64,000 nucleotides of DNA from Hymenobacter sp. ISL-91 (GTDB taxonomy: Bacteria > Bacteroidota > Bacteroidia > Cytophagales > Hymenobacteraceae). A program made the translations under genes and the position numbers. Where the stretch lies: contig NZ_JAGGPS010000009.1 in NCBI RefSeq assembly GCF_018613725.1, positions 1 to 64,000 of the forward strand, written 5' to 3'. Every line of letters starts with the position of its first letter. Position 1 is the first letter of the stretch. Below are positions 17,016 through 24,695 of this stretch, piece by piece. The notes beneath the pieces were generated by a model, which ran no database searches, had not been told where the DNA came from, and saw only the letters and a list, made by a program, of their open reading frames with translations.

Positions 17016-17174
17016 CTACTGCCGGTCGGGGGCGGCAACCGGACCCTGGGCCGTGATGGTCGACGAAACCCGGTTGGCATCCTTGATGCCGCTGTAAGCC
17101 GGGCAGTTGGATTTTTTGTTGCAAGAGCCGAGGCCGAGGCCGGCAATGCAAGCGAGGAGTAGGAGTTTTTTCAT
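17016..17174 (-). CDS. Small lipoprotein, paralogue 2
   Basis: A 52-residue lipoprotein paralogous to the one at 16681. It begins MKKLLLLACIAGLGLGSC with Cys18 as the lipidation site, then NKKSNCPAYSGIKDANRVSS and a short polar tail. It lies downstream of arginine decarboxylase, separated from it by a terminator, so it should have its own promoter. Equal length and matching Cys-Pro-Ala motifs point to tandem duplication. Location in the inner or outer membrane cannot be told. Confidence 0.7.
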   Translation of the reverse strand: MKKLLLLACIAGLGLGSCNKKSNCPAYSGIKDANRVSSTITAQGPVAAPDRQ

Positions 17175-17292
17175 GCGTGAAAACAAGAGTAAGAGCACCG
17201 CCCAAAGAAGATATCGGCCATAAAGATAACCGGCTGGAACCCGCCTTGCAACTACCCGGCCAACGCTGTGGCCGTAGGCCATGCGGAGGCCC

Positions 17293-17328
17293 AAAAAAAG
17301 CGGGAGCCCCGGCCTGGGACTCCCGCTT
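17293..17328 (-). terminator. Terminator of arginine decarboxylase gene
   Basis: On the minus strand AAGCGGGAGTCCC pairs with a complementary arm and is followed by TTTTTTT, a standard intrinsic terminator about 40 bases after the arginine decarboxylase stop codon. Confidence 0.8.
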
Positions 17329-17364
17329 CTGAGCTGGGTAGGAGAGAGGACAAGCCCCATGTCG

Positions 17365-18777
17365 CTATACCTGATAGCCCAGAATCCGCAGCATCGACTC
17401 GCCGGTCTGTTCCTCGGCAAACACCCGGTCGGTGAGGTTGCCGTCGGCGTCGCGGTCGAGAATTACCATTTTGGGGGCCGGAATCAGGCAGTGCTTTACG
17501 CCGCCGTAGCCCGAGAGGCTTTCCTGGTAGGCGCCCGTGTGGAAGAAACCCACATACAGCGGCTCGGCGTCGGTGGCGGGCTTGCGCTCGGGCAGAAACA
17601 CTTGGTAAATGTGCTTCTCGGAGTTGTAGTAGTCCTGCGAGTCGCAGGTGAGGCCGCCGAGCTGAATTTTCTTGTATTTCTTGTCCCAGCCGTTGAGGGC
17701 CAGCATGATAAAGCGCTGGTTCAGGGCCCAGGTATCAGGCAGGTTAGTGATGAACGAACCATCAATCATGTACCAGAGCTCCTTATCGTTCTGCAGCTTT
17801 TCGTCCAGAATCGAGTAGATGGTAGCGCCGGATTCGCCCACCGTGAAGATGCCGAACTCGGTGAAAACATCGGGCTCGGGCACGCCTTCTTCGGTGCAGA
17901 TGCGCTTGATGGTCCGCAGCACCTCCTCAATCATGTACGGGTAGTCGTACTCCTTCTGAATGGAGGTTTGGATGGGCAGGCCGCCGCCGATATCAATGGT
18001 TGTGAGCGTGGGGCACACCTTGCGCATCTCGCAGTACTGGTGTACAAACCGGCTCAGCTCCGACCAGTAGTAGGACGTGTCCTTGATGCCGGTGTTGATG
18101 AAGTAGTGCAGCATCTTCAGCTCGAAGCGCGGGTCGTCCTTGATTTTGCTTTCGTAGAGCGGCAGCGCATCGGCGTAGCGGATGCCCAGGCGCGAAGTAT
18201 AGAACTGAAAGCGTGGCTCCTCATCCGACGCCAGCCGCATACCCAGGCAGCACGATTCGCGCACGTTTTCGTGGTAGTAATCCACCTCGTTGGGCGAGTC
18301 GAGGATGGGCATGCAGTTGCCGAAGCCGTCGTTGATGAGGCGGGTGATTTCGCGCTTGTACTCCTCGGTTTTAAAGCCGTTGCAGATGATGTAGGTGTCC
18401 TTGGTTACCCGGCCCTTGGCGTACATGGCCCGGATGATATTGGTGTCAAACCACGACGAGGTTTCGATGTGGACGTTGTTTTTGAGGGCTTCCTCCACCA
18501 CAAAGCTGAAGTGCGAAGCTTTGGTGCAATAGGCGTACGAGTACTTACCCCGGTAGCCCGTCTGCTCGATGCCGCGCCGAAACCACTCCTGGGCCCGCTG
18601 AATCTGGGAGCTGATTTTGGGCAGATAAGCCAGCCGCAGCGGCGTGCCGTGCTTTTTTACCAGGGCCATTAAGTCGATGCCCTCGAAGCGCAGCTCGTTA
18701 TTCTCAACCTTAAACTCGTCGGTCGGGAAATCGAAGGTTTGGGAAATCAGGTCGTGGTAAGTGTCCATGTAAGGCAT
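17365..18777 (-). CDS. speA: Arginine decarboxylase (Bacteroidota type, fold III)
   Basis: A 470-residue PLP enzyme that converts arginine to agmatine, the first step of putrescine and spermidine synthesis. YSYAYCTKASHFSFVVEEAL near residue 80 contains the lysine that should bind PLP at the start of the TIM barrel; TTIDIGGGLP is the phosphate-binding glycine loop; VFTEFGIFTVGESGATIY and GGLTCDSQDYYN with the active-site cysteine belong to the second domain. It is shorter than the 630-residue E. coli SpeA, as is normal for this phylum. It is divergent from an arginase-type gene, so two arginine-consuming enzymes share one intergenic region. ATG 18777 is used; ATG 18768 is an alternative. Confidence 0.9.
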   Translation of the reverse strand: MPYMDTYHDLISQTFDFPTDEFKVENNELRFEGIDLMALVKKHGTPLRLAYLPKISSQIQRAQEWFRRGIEQTGYRGKYSYAYCTKASHFSFVVEEALKNNVHIETSSWFDTNIIRAMYAKGRVTKDTYIICNGFKTEEYKREITRLINDGFGNCMPILDSPNEVDYYHENVRESCCLGMRLASDEEPRFQFYTSRLGIRYADALPLYESKIKDDPRFELKMLHYFINTGIKDTSYYWSELSRFVHQYCEMRKVCPTLTTIDIGGGLPIQTSIQKEYDYPYMIEEVLRTIKRICTEEGVPEPDVFTEFGIFTVGESGATIYSILDEKLQNDKELWYMIDGSFITNLPDTWALNQRFIMLALNGWDKKYKKIQLGGLTCDSQDYYNSEKHIYQVFLPERKPATDAEPLYVGFFHTGAYQESLSGYGGVKHCLIPAPKMVILDRDADGNLTDRVFAEEQTGESMLRILGYQV

Positions 18778-19186
18778 TGGAGGTTTTTAGAGCTTAGGGC
18801 CTGAAGCATACTGCTTAGGCAGGAAACAAACTGGAGCAGAACAATAAAGCGTGAAGCAACAGGGAGCGGCGGATGGAGAAAAACTTTTCTCGGCGCACAA
18901 AGCACAATCAACTAAGCCTTAAATTGCAGATGCAAAGATACCCCCTCGCGGGGGTTTTGGTTGTGCTCTGTTCGTTGGTTGCGCCGGAAGGACCGTGCGC
19001 GTCAAGCCTGAGAGGATTTCCCACCCACTCAATCGGCAAGCATTTGGTCAGTATTGAGTAATCGGTATTGCGTAGGGAAATGACGTTCTACTAGGCCACG
19101 CAGGTCAAGCCAACGTCATCTCACTACTCACTACCTACCAATCAATACGCCACTAACCACCCTAACCCTTTTTCTGCCAATGTAAT
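18778..19186. other. Divergent intergenic region between speA and arginase
   Basis: About 410 bases. It holds the -7 element of speA (18932-18940) and next to it a small palindrome CCCCCTCGCGGGGG (18941-18954) that could be an operator. An open frame at 18873-19061 has no features of a real protein. No clear promoter for the arginase gene was found. Confidence 0.5.
18932..18940 (-). promoter_or_regulatory. -7 promoter element of speA
   Basis: Reads TATCTTTGC on the minus strand, full consensus, giving a long leader of about 150 bases. A 14-base GC-rich palindrome abuts its upstream side. Confidence 0.6.
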
Positions 19187-20161
19187 ATGCGACGTATCAA
19201 GCTGCTGGAAGTCCGCTCCGAACTTGGGGCCGGAACCCGGGGGGCCAGTATGGGCATCGATGCCCTGAAGGTGGCCTGCCTCAACAAGGGCTCCGATTAC
19301 TTCCGCCGGTTCAACTCGGTGCAGGTACCCGACCTGAACCATGTGCTGTTCGAGAAAAACCATTTCCCCTTCGCCCGCCACATCGACTCTATTTACCAGG
19401 TGCAGAAGGGTATTGCCAGCACCGTGGAGCAAACGCTGCGCCTGGGCGAGTTCCCGCTGGTGCTGGCCGGCGACCACAGCAACGCCTCGGCCACCATTGC
19501 CGGCATCAAGGCGGCCTACCCCCACAAAACGCTTGGTGTCATTTGGGTGGATGCCCATGCCGACATCCACTCGCCCTACACCACGCCCTCGGGCAACATG
19601 CACGGCATGCCGCTGGCCCTGAGCCTGAACGACGATAACCGCGAATGCCAGCGCAACCAGCCCGCCGCCGAAACCGAATTTTTCTGGCAGCGCCTGCGCG
19701 ATTTGGGCGAGCCCGGCCCCAAAGTAGCCCCCGAGCACCTCGTGTATGTGGTTGTGCGCGACACTGAGGCCGAGGAAAACGCTATTATCGAGCGCCTGGG
19801 CATTAAAAACTACCAGCTCGATGAAGTCCGCAGCAAAGGCATCCGGCAGGTAGCCCGCGAAATTTATGAGCGCCTGCGCTTCTGCGACATGGTGTACATC
19901 TCGTTCGATGTAGACTCGCTGGATTCGCGCTTCAGCAAGGGTACCGGTACGCCCGTTGAGGACGGTCTGAACGTGGAGGAAGCCATTGGCCTGTGCCGCG
20001 CTCTGCTCGAAAACGACCGGGTAGTGTGCTTCGAGATGGTGGAAATCAACCCCACCCTCGACCAGGAGAACACTATGGCCAATAACGCCTTCGACATCCT
20101 CGAAGCCGCCACCGACGCCATTCAGACCCGTCTGCGCCTGGCCGAAGTGATAAGCCGGTAG
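19187..20161 (+). CDS. Arginase-family ureohydrolase
   Basis: A 324-residue member of the arginase/agmatinase/formiminoglutamase family, dinuclear-manganese hydrolases. Metal ligands are visible in LVLAGDHSNASA, VIWVDAHADIHSP and YISFDVDSLDSRFSKGTGTP. The sequence TPSGNMHGMPLALSL matches the GNxHGxP loop that arginases use to hold the amino-acid end of arginine, so hydrolysis of arginine to ornithine and urea is more likely than hydrolysis of agmatine. The divergent arginine decarboxylase gene nevertheless makes an agmatine substrate possible. Confidence 0.85.
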   Translation: MRRIKLLEVRSELGAGTRGASMGIDALKVACLNKGSDYFRRFNSVQVPDLNHVLFEKNHFPFARHIDSIYQVQKGIASTVEQTLRLGEFPLVLAGDHSNASATIAGIKAAYPHKTLGVIWVDAHADIHSPYTTPSGNMHGMPLALSLNDDNRECQRNQPAAETEFFWQRLRDLGEPGPKVAPEHLVYVVVRDTEAEENAIIERLGIKNYQLDEVRSKGIRQVAREIYERLRFCDMVYISFDVDSLDSRFSKGTGTPVEDGLNVEEAIGLCRALLENDRVVCFEMVEINPTLDQENTMANNAFDILEAATDAIQTRLRLAEVISR

Positions 20162-20178
20162 CGATAATCCATTGAAAA

Positions 20179-20215
20179 CCAATAGCATGTTGCGCTCAGC
20201 GCAGCATGCTATTGG
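20179..20215 (+). terminator. Terminator after the arginase gene
   Basis: CCAATAGCATG at 20179-20189 pairs with CATGCTATTGG at 20205-20215, with TGCGC and GCGCA completing the stem around a TCA loop. The T run after it is weak. Confidence 0.6.
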
Positions 20216-20311
20216 CTTATACCGGCATTGCGGTAGCATAGCTACTCCGCCGCCTGGCCATCGGCTAACTATTTCATCCCTCTCCCGTTATCTTGCGACA
20301 AAGTTTGCCTT

Positions 20312-22051
20312 ATGCCCAATCAGTCGCCGACTCCTTTGAGACCCCTTTCTCAGTTGCCTAAAGCCCGTACCGGCATCGAGGGGCTCGATGAAATAACCGA
20401 GGGAGGCCTTCCGCTGGGTCGGCCTACGCTGGTGTGCGGCAGTGCGGGCTGCGGTAAAACCCTGCTCGGCATCGAGTTTCTGGTGCGCGGCATCCTCGAT
20501 TACGACGAGCCGGGCGTGCTGATGGCCTTCGAGGAAACGGCGGCCGAGCTGGCCGCCAACGTGGCCTCGCTGGGCTTCGATCTGCCGCAGCTGGTGGCCG
20601 ATAAAAAACTGCGCCTCGACCACGTACACATCGACCGGGCCGAAATTGACGAAACCGGCGAGTACGACCTCGAAGGGCTGTTTATCCGGCTGGGCTACGC
20701 CATCGATACCATCGGGGCCAAGCGCGTGGTGCTCGATACTATCGAGTCGTTGTTTTCGGGCTTCACTAACGAAGCTGTGCTACGCTCGGAAATCCGCCGG
20801 CTGTTCCGCTGGCTGAAAGACAAGGGCGTTACCACCGTTATTACAGCCGAGCGAGGCGAGGGCACGCTTACGCGCCAGGGCCTGGAGGAGTACGTGTCGG
20901 ACTGCGTAATTCTGCTCGACAACCGCGTAATCGACCAGATTACCACCCGGCGGCTGCGCATTGTGAAGTACCGCGGCAGCACCCATGGTACCAACGAATA
21001 CCCCTACATCATCACCGAGGAGGGGCTCTCGGTACTGCCCGTTACGTCGCTCAAGCTCGAACATAATGTGTCCGACGAGGTGGTATCGACCGGAGTGGCT
21101 GACCTGGACGCCATGTTCCGGCGCGGTGGCCTTTACCAGGGCAGCAGCAGCCTGGTTACAGGTACAGCGGGCACAGCCAAAACGACGCTGGCCGCCTCGT
21201 TTGCCCTCGAAGCCTGCCGCCGCGGCGAGCGGTGCCTGTTTTTCGTCTTTGAGGAGTCGCCGGCCCAGCTGCTGCGCAACATGGCCACGGTGGGCCTCGA
21301 CTTGCAGCCGTTTATTGACAGCGGCCAGTTGCGCATCGAAGCCAGCCGCCCTACACTCAACGGCCTGGAGCGCCATTTGGTCACCATTCACCGGCTCATT
21401 GGGCAGTTTAAGCCCCAAACGGTCATCATCGACCCCATCAGCAACCTTGTTTCGGTGGGCAGCCATTCGGAGGTGAGCAGCATGCTCACGCGGCTCGTCG
21501 ACTTTTTAAAGGTGCAGGGCATCAACGCGCTGTTTACGGCCCTTGTGAGCGGCAACCGGGGCCAGCAGGAAATGACGGATGAGGGAATTTCTTCGCTCGT
21601 AGATACCTGGATTCATGTGCGCGACCTGGAGGGGGTGGGCGAGCGGAACCGCGGCATCAGTATTCTGAAGGCCCGGGGCATGGCCCACTCCAACCAGGTG
21701 CGCGAGTTTGTGATAGGCGAGCAGGGCATCCGGCTGCTTGATGTGCTGGTGGGCCCAACCGGCATTATTACCGGAGCCAGCCGCCTTGCCCAGCACATTC
21801 AGGAGCAGGCCCGCCAGCTGGCCGCCGCCCAGGAAGCCGAGCGCCGCGACCGGGACCTGGAGCGCAAGCGCCGGGTGCTGGAAGCCACCATTGCCAACCT
21901 GCGCACCGAGTTCGAATCGGTGGAGGAGGAGCTGCGCCGGGTGAACTCGGAGGAGCAGCAGCGCCACGATACGCTGGCCGAGGAGCGCCGGCAGCTGGGC
22001 CACAGTATCTCGGCCCAACTGCCGGCTACGCCCAACGGTTCGGGCGCGTAG
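20312..22051 (+). CDS. kaiC: KaiC family double-domain ATPase
   Basis: A 579-residue protein with two RecA-like KaiC domains. The first has Walker A GSAGCGKT (43-50) and the catalytic glutamate pair at 74-75; the second has GTAGTAKTT (284-292) and Glu314-Glu315. The region aligned with the autophosphorylation sites of cyanobacterial KaiC (Ser431-Thr432) reads MTDEGISSLVDT, leaving Ser427-Ser428 as phosphoacceptors. A C-terminal charged coiled coil (about 490-560) replaces the short A-loop tail of cyanobacterial KaiC. It leads an operon with two kaiB genes and a PAS histidine kinase; no kaiA is present. Probably a timing or stress-output ATPase rather than a proven clock. Confidence 0.92.
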   Translation: MPNQSPTPLRPLSQLPKARTGIEGLDEITEGGLPLGRPTLVCGSAGCGKTLLGIEFLVRGILDYDEPGVLMAFEETAAELAANVASLGFDLPQLVADKKLRLDHVHIDRAEIDETGEYDLEGLFIRLGYAIDTIGAKRVVLDTIESLFSGFTNEAVLRSEIRRLFRWLKDKGVTTVITAERGEGTLTRQGLEEYVSDCVILLDNRVIDQITTRRLRIVKYRGSTHGTNEYPYIITEEGLSVLPVTSLKLEHNVSDEVVSTGVADLDAMFRRGGLYQGSSSLVTGTAGTAKTTLAASFALEACRRGERCLFFVFEESPAQLLRNMATVGLDLQPFIDSGQLRIEASRPTLNGLERHLVTIHRLIGQFKPQTVIIDPISNLVSVGSHSEVSSMLTRLVDFLKVQGINALFTALVSGNRGQQEMTDEGISSLVDTWIHVRDLEGVGERNRGISILKARGMAHSNQVREFVIGEQGIRLLDVLVGPTGIITGASRLAQHIQEQARQLAAAQEAERRDRDLERKRRVLEATIANLRTEFESVEEELRRVNSEEQQRHDTLAEERRQLGHSISAQLPATPNGSGA

Positions 22052-22123
22052 CCGTTAGCAGGTGAGGGAGGATCAGGTGGCAGCTTCCGACTGGCTTGAA
22101 TTTCCAGTCCTCAAAACCCGTAA

Positions 22124-22423
22124 ATGAAAACTATGAGCGAGGATATGTGGGAGCTGCGGTTGTACGTAGCCGGGCAGACGGTAAAGTCGATGACGGCGCT
22201 GGCTAACCTGAAAACCTATTGCGAAAAGCACCTGAAAGGGCGCTACCGCCTGGAAATCATCGACCTGCTGGAGCATCCGCAGTTGGCCGAAGGCGACCAG
22301 ATTCTGGCCATTCCTACGTTGGTGCGCAAGGTGCCCGCGCCCATCCGCAAAATCATCGGCGACCTGTCCAACCACGAGCGGGTGCTGGTCGGACTCGATC
22401 TGCGGGCCCTCGACCCCTCCTAG
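22124..22423 (+). CDS. kaiB: KaiB family protein (first copy)
   Basis: A 99-residue thioredoxin-like KaiB protein. [20 protein letters not shown] is the first strand and helix, [14 protein letters not shown] sequence ([20 protein letters not shown]) the second, and [20 protein letters not shown] the strand with the cis-proline region typical of KaiB. KaiB binds the first KaiC ring. It follows kaiC by 72 bases and precedes a second kaiB by seven bases. ATG 22124 is used; ATG 22133 is also possible. Confidence 0.92.
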   Translation: MKTMSEDMWELRLYVAGQTVKSMTALANLKTYCEKHLKGRYRLEIIDLLEHPQLAEGDQILAIPTLVRKVPAPIRKIIGDLSNHERVLVGLDLRALDPS

Positions 22424-22430
22424 GCGCGCC

Positions 22431-22766
22431 ATGATGCAGCAATGGCCCCCCACCGATGCGCGTCCGCCCGACTACGTGCTGGAGCTCTATATTACCGGTG
22501 CCACGCCCAACTCAATGCGGGCCGTGCGCAACCTCAAAGACATCTGCGAGCAGTACCTGGCCGGGCGCTACGAGCTGACTATCATCGACATCTACCAACA
22601 GCCCGAACTGGCCCAGACGGCCCGCATTGTTGCCGCGCCTACGCTTATTAAAGTAAGCCCCGAGCCGCAACGCTGGCTGGTGGGCGACTTATCGGACCGG
22701 CCGCGGGCGTTACGCCTGCTGGGTCTGGACCCCGGTTTCGGCCCCGAGCTTGACCCCGAATCATAA
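22431..22766 (+). CDS. kaiB: KaiB family protein (second copy)
   Basis: A 111-residue KaiB paralogue: YVLELYITGATPNSMRAVRN, RYELTIIDIYQQPELAQTAR and IVAAPTLIKVSPEPQRWLVG follow the same plan as the first copy but with clearly different residues, so it is an old duplicate rather than a recent one. It has an N-terminal extension of about 15 residues and an acidic, proline-containing tail. The two copies may compete for KaiC or bind different partners. ATG 22431 and 22434 are both possible. Confidence 0.92.
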   Translation: MMQQWPPTDARPPDYVLELYITGATPNSMRAVRNLKDICEQYLAGRYELTIIDIYQQPELAQTARIVAAPTLIKVSPEPQRWLVGDLSDRPRALRLLGLDPGFGPELDPES

Positions 22767-22795
22767 CCAGCTCAACTCAGCTAAGCTACCAGGCA

Positions 22796-24505
22796 ATGCG
22801 TGCCGATTCCGACCCTACCTCTCCAACGCCCGCCCAGCTGGCCCGCGAAAACGAAGAGTTGCGCCAGCAGCTCTTCGAAGCCGAAGAGCTGCTGACGGCC
22901 ATCCGCACCGGCAGCATCGATGCGCTGGCCGTACAGGGGCCCGAGGGGCCACGCATTTTCACGCTCGAAGGCGCCGACCAGAGCTACCGTACCCTGATTG
23001 AGCAGATGAACGAGGGCGCGCTGCTACTCTCGCCCGATGCCACGGTGCTCTATTGCAACGCCTGTCTGGCGGGCCTGCTCGAAGCGCCGCTCGAAACGAT
23101 GATGGGCAACTCGTTCAGCCAGTTTGTGCCCGCTGATTTCCGGGAGTATTGGCATCAACTGGTAGCAAACGGCTGGGCCGGGAAAAGCAAGGGCGAAATG
23201 CCACTGCTTACCGCCGGCGGTCGGCTGCGGCCCGTGGCGTTGGCCCTGAACGTGCTGGGCTCGGCCGCCGAAGCACCAGTGCTGGCCGTTATTGCCACCG
23301 ACGTATCGGCGCGGCGCGAAATCAGTGTAATTCGGGCGCGGGTAATGGCCCAGAACGCACTGCTGGAACTACAGCAGCAGGAGCTGCGGGTGCAGGCGCA
23401 GGCAGCGGCAGAAACCAGCCGCATTCTCGAAGGTATTCCGCACGTTACCTGGACGGCCGACCCCCAGGGCCTGCCCACTTACCTCAACCGCCACTGGTAC
23501 GACTACACCGGCCAGCCGCCGGCAGTGCGTTTTGCGCCGGGCAGCACCCTTTCGTATCTGCATCCCGACGACCTGCCCAGTGTACTGCAAAGCTGGCGCG
23601 AAGCCATTGCCAACGGCCAGGGCATAGAAGTGGAGTGCCGCATTCTGAGCGCTCAGGGCCATTACCGCTGGATGCTGGGCCGCATCCGGCCCTCGCGCAA
23701 CGAGGCCGGCGAGCTGGTGCAATGGATTGGCACCTACACCGATATGCACGACCAGAAGCTGGCCCTGGCCCGCGTGGAAGAAACCCGGCAGGAGCTGCGC
23801 GACAACAACGCCCAGCTCATCCGCATCAACGCCGACCTTGATAATTTCATTTACACCGCTTCCCACGACCTTCGCTCGCCCATTACCAACATTGAGGGGC
23901 TGCTGGAAACGCTGAATCAGGAACTGCCCGCCGAGCAGCGACCCGATGCCGTGGAGCCCGTGTTGCGCATGATGCAGGACTCGGTGGACCGCTTTAAGCG
24001 CACGATTGAGAACCTGACCGATATTTCGAAGCTGCAGAAAGACAGCTCCCTCCCCCGCACACCCGTGGCGCTGGCCCCGCTTATCGAAGATGTGCGCCTG
24101 GACCTGCAGCCCCTGATTCAGACGGCGGAAGGCGAGCTGGAGGTGGCTATTGAGGAGTGCGCAACCGTGGTGCTGGCCGAAAAAAACCTGCGCTCCATTG
24201 TGTACAACCTGCTCAGCAACGCCTTCAAGTATCACCACCCGGCCCGGCCCGCCCGCGTGCGCCTGCACTGCGGCCCAGCCGAGCCGGGCTTTATAGCCCT
24301 GCAGGTGCACGACAACGGCCTGGGCCTTGACCTGCGCGAAGACCGCCAATTGTTTACCATGTTCCAGCGCCTGCACGACCACGTGGAGGGCTCGGGCATC
24401 GGGCTATACATGGTGAAGAAAATAGCCGAAAATGCCGGCGGCCGCGTTGCCGTGGAAAGCCGGCTGGGCGAAGGGTCGGTTTTCACGGTGTTTCTGCCCG
24501 AGTAA
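22796..24505 (+). CDS. PAS-domain sensor histidine kinase of the Kai operon
   Basis: A 569-residue kinase without membrane helices. An N-terminal coiled coil is followed by LTAIRTGSIDALAVQGPEG (33-51), a stretch I associate with Kai-linked PAS kinases; then PAS 1 (about 62-175), a linker coiled coil, PAS 2 with its PAC segment (about 205-320), the phosphoacceptor region ASHDLRSPITNIE with His357, and an ATPase domain with NLLSNAFKYH, HDNGLGLDL and GSGIGLYMVKKIAE. It should be cytoplasmic and turn the state of KaiC/KaiB or a PAS ligand into a phosphorelay. No response regulator lies nearby. It starts 30 bases after the second kaiB. Confidence 0.92.
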   Translation: MRADSDPTSPTPAQLARENEELRQQLFEAEELLTAIRTGSIDALAVQGPEGPRIFTLEGADQSYRTLIEQMNEGALLLSPDATVLYCNACLAGLLEAPLETMMGNSFSQFVPADFREYWHQLVANGWAGKSKGEMPLLTAGGRLRPVALALNVLGSAAEAPVLAVIATDVSARREISVIRARVMAQNALLELQQQELRVQAQAAAETSRILEGIPHVTWTADPQGLPTYLNRHWYDYTGQPPAVRFAPGSTLSYLHPDDLPSVLQSWREAIANGQGIEVECRILSAQGHYRWMLGRIRPSRNEAGELVQWIGTYTDMHDQKLALARVEETRQELRDNNAQLIRINADLDNFIYTASHDLRSPITNIEGLLETLNQELPAEQRPDAVEPVLRMMQDSVDRFKRTIENLTDISKLQKDSSLPRTPVALAPLIEDVRLDLQPLIQTAEGELEVAIEECATVVLAEKNLRSIVYNLLSNAFKYHHPARPARVRLHCGPAEPGFIALQVHDNGLGLDLREDRQLFTMFQRLHDHVEGSGIGLYMVKKIAENAGGRVAVESRLGEGSVFTVFLPE

Positions 24506-24578
24506 GGCACGGCGTAGCCGGCTTTGGCAGGCCGGGAGGGGCGCTGCAAAAAATCGGTAGGCATCCGGCCGCACTTTC

Positions 24579-24587
24579 TACCTTTGC
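24579..24587 (+). promoter_or_regulatory. -7 promoter element of argS
   Basis: TACCTTTGC, Bacteroidota -7 consensus, 109 bases before GTG 24696. Confidence 0.55.
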
Positions 24588-24695
24588 ATACAAGGAGGCC
24601 CCGGCAGTTTCGGGGGTGGCGGCCGTTGCCGCGGCCGCAGTGCGCGCCTTCGTTTCCCGCCGCTCGTGCCGCTGCGGCCCCTACGATCCTATCCT

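Noticed and set aside
17281..18672. 463-codon plus-strand frame opposite arginine decarboxylase
   Set aside because: Shadow of a well-conserved enzyme and running through its terminator.
18873..19061. 62-residue open frame between speA and arginase
   Set aside because: No conserved features, no start signal, and it covers the speA promoter.
20312..22051. RadA or DnaB-like RecA ATPase
   Set aside because: Two KaiC domains with paired Glu-Glu motifs and two adjacent kaiB genes settle the family.
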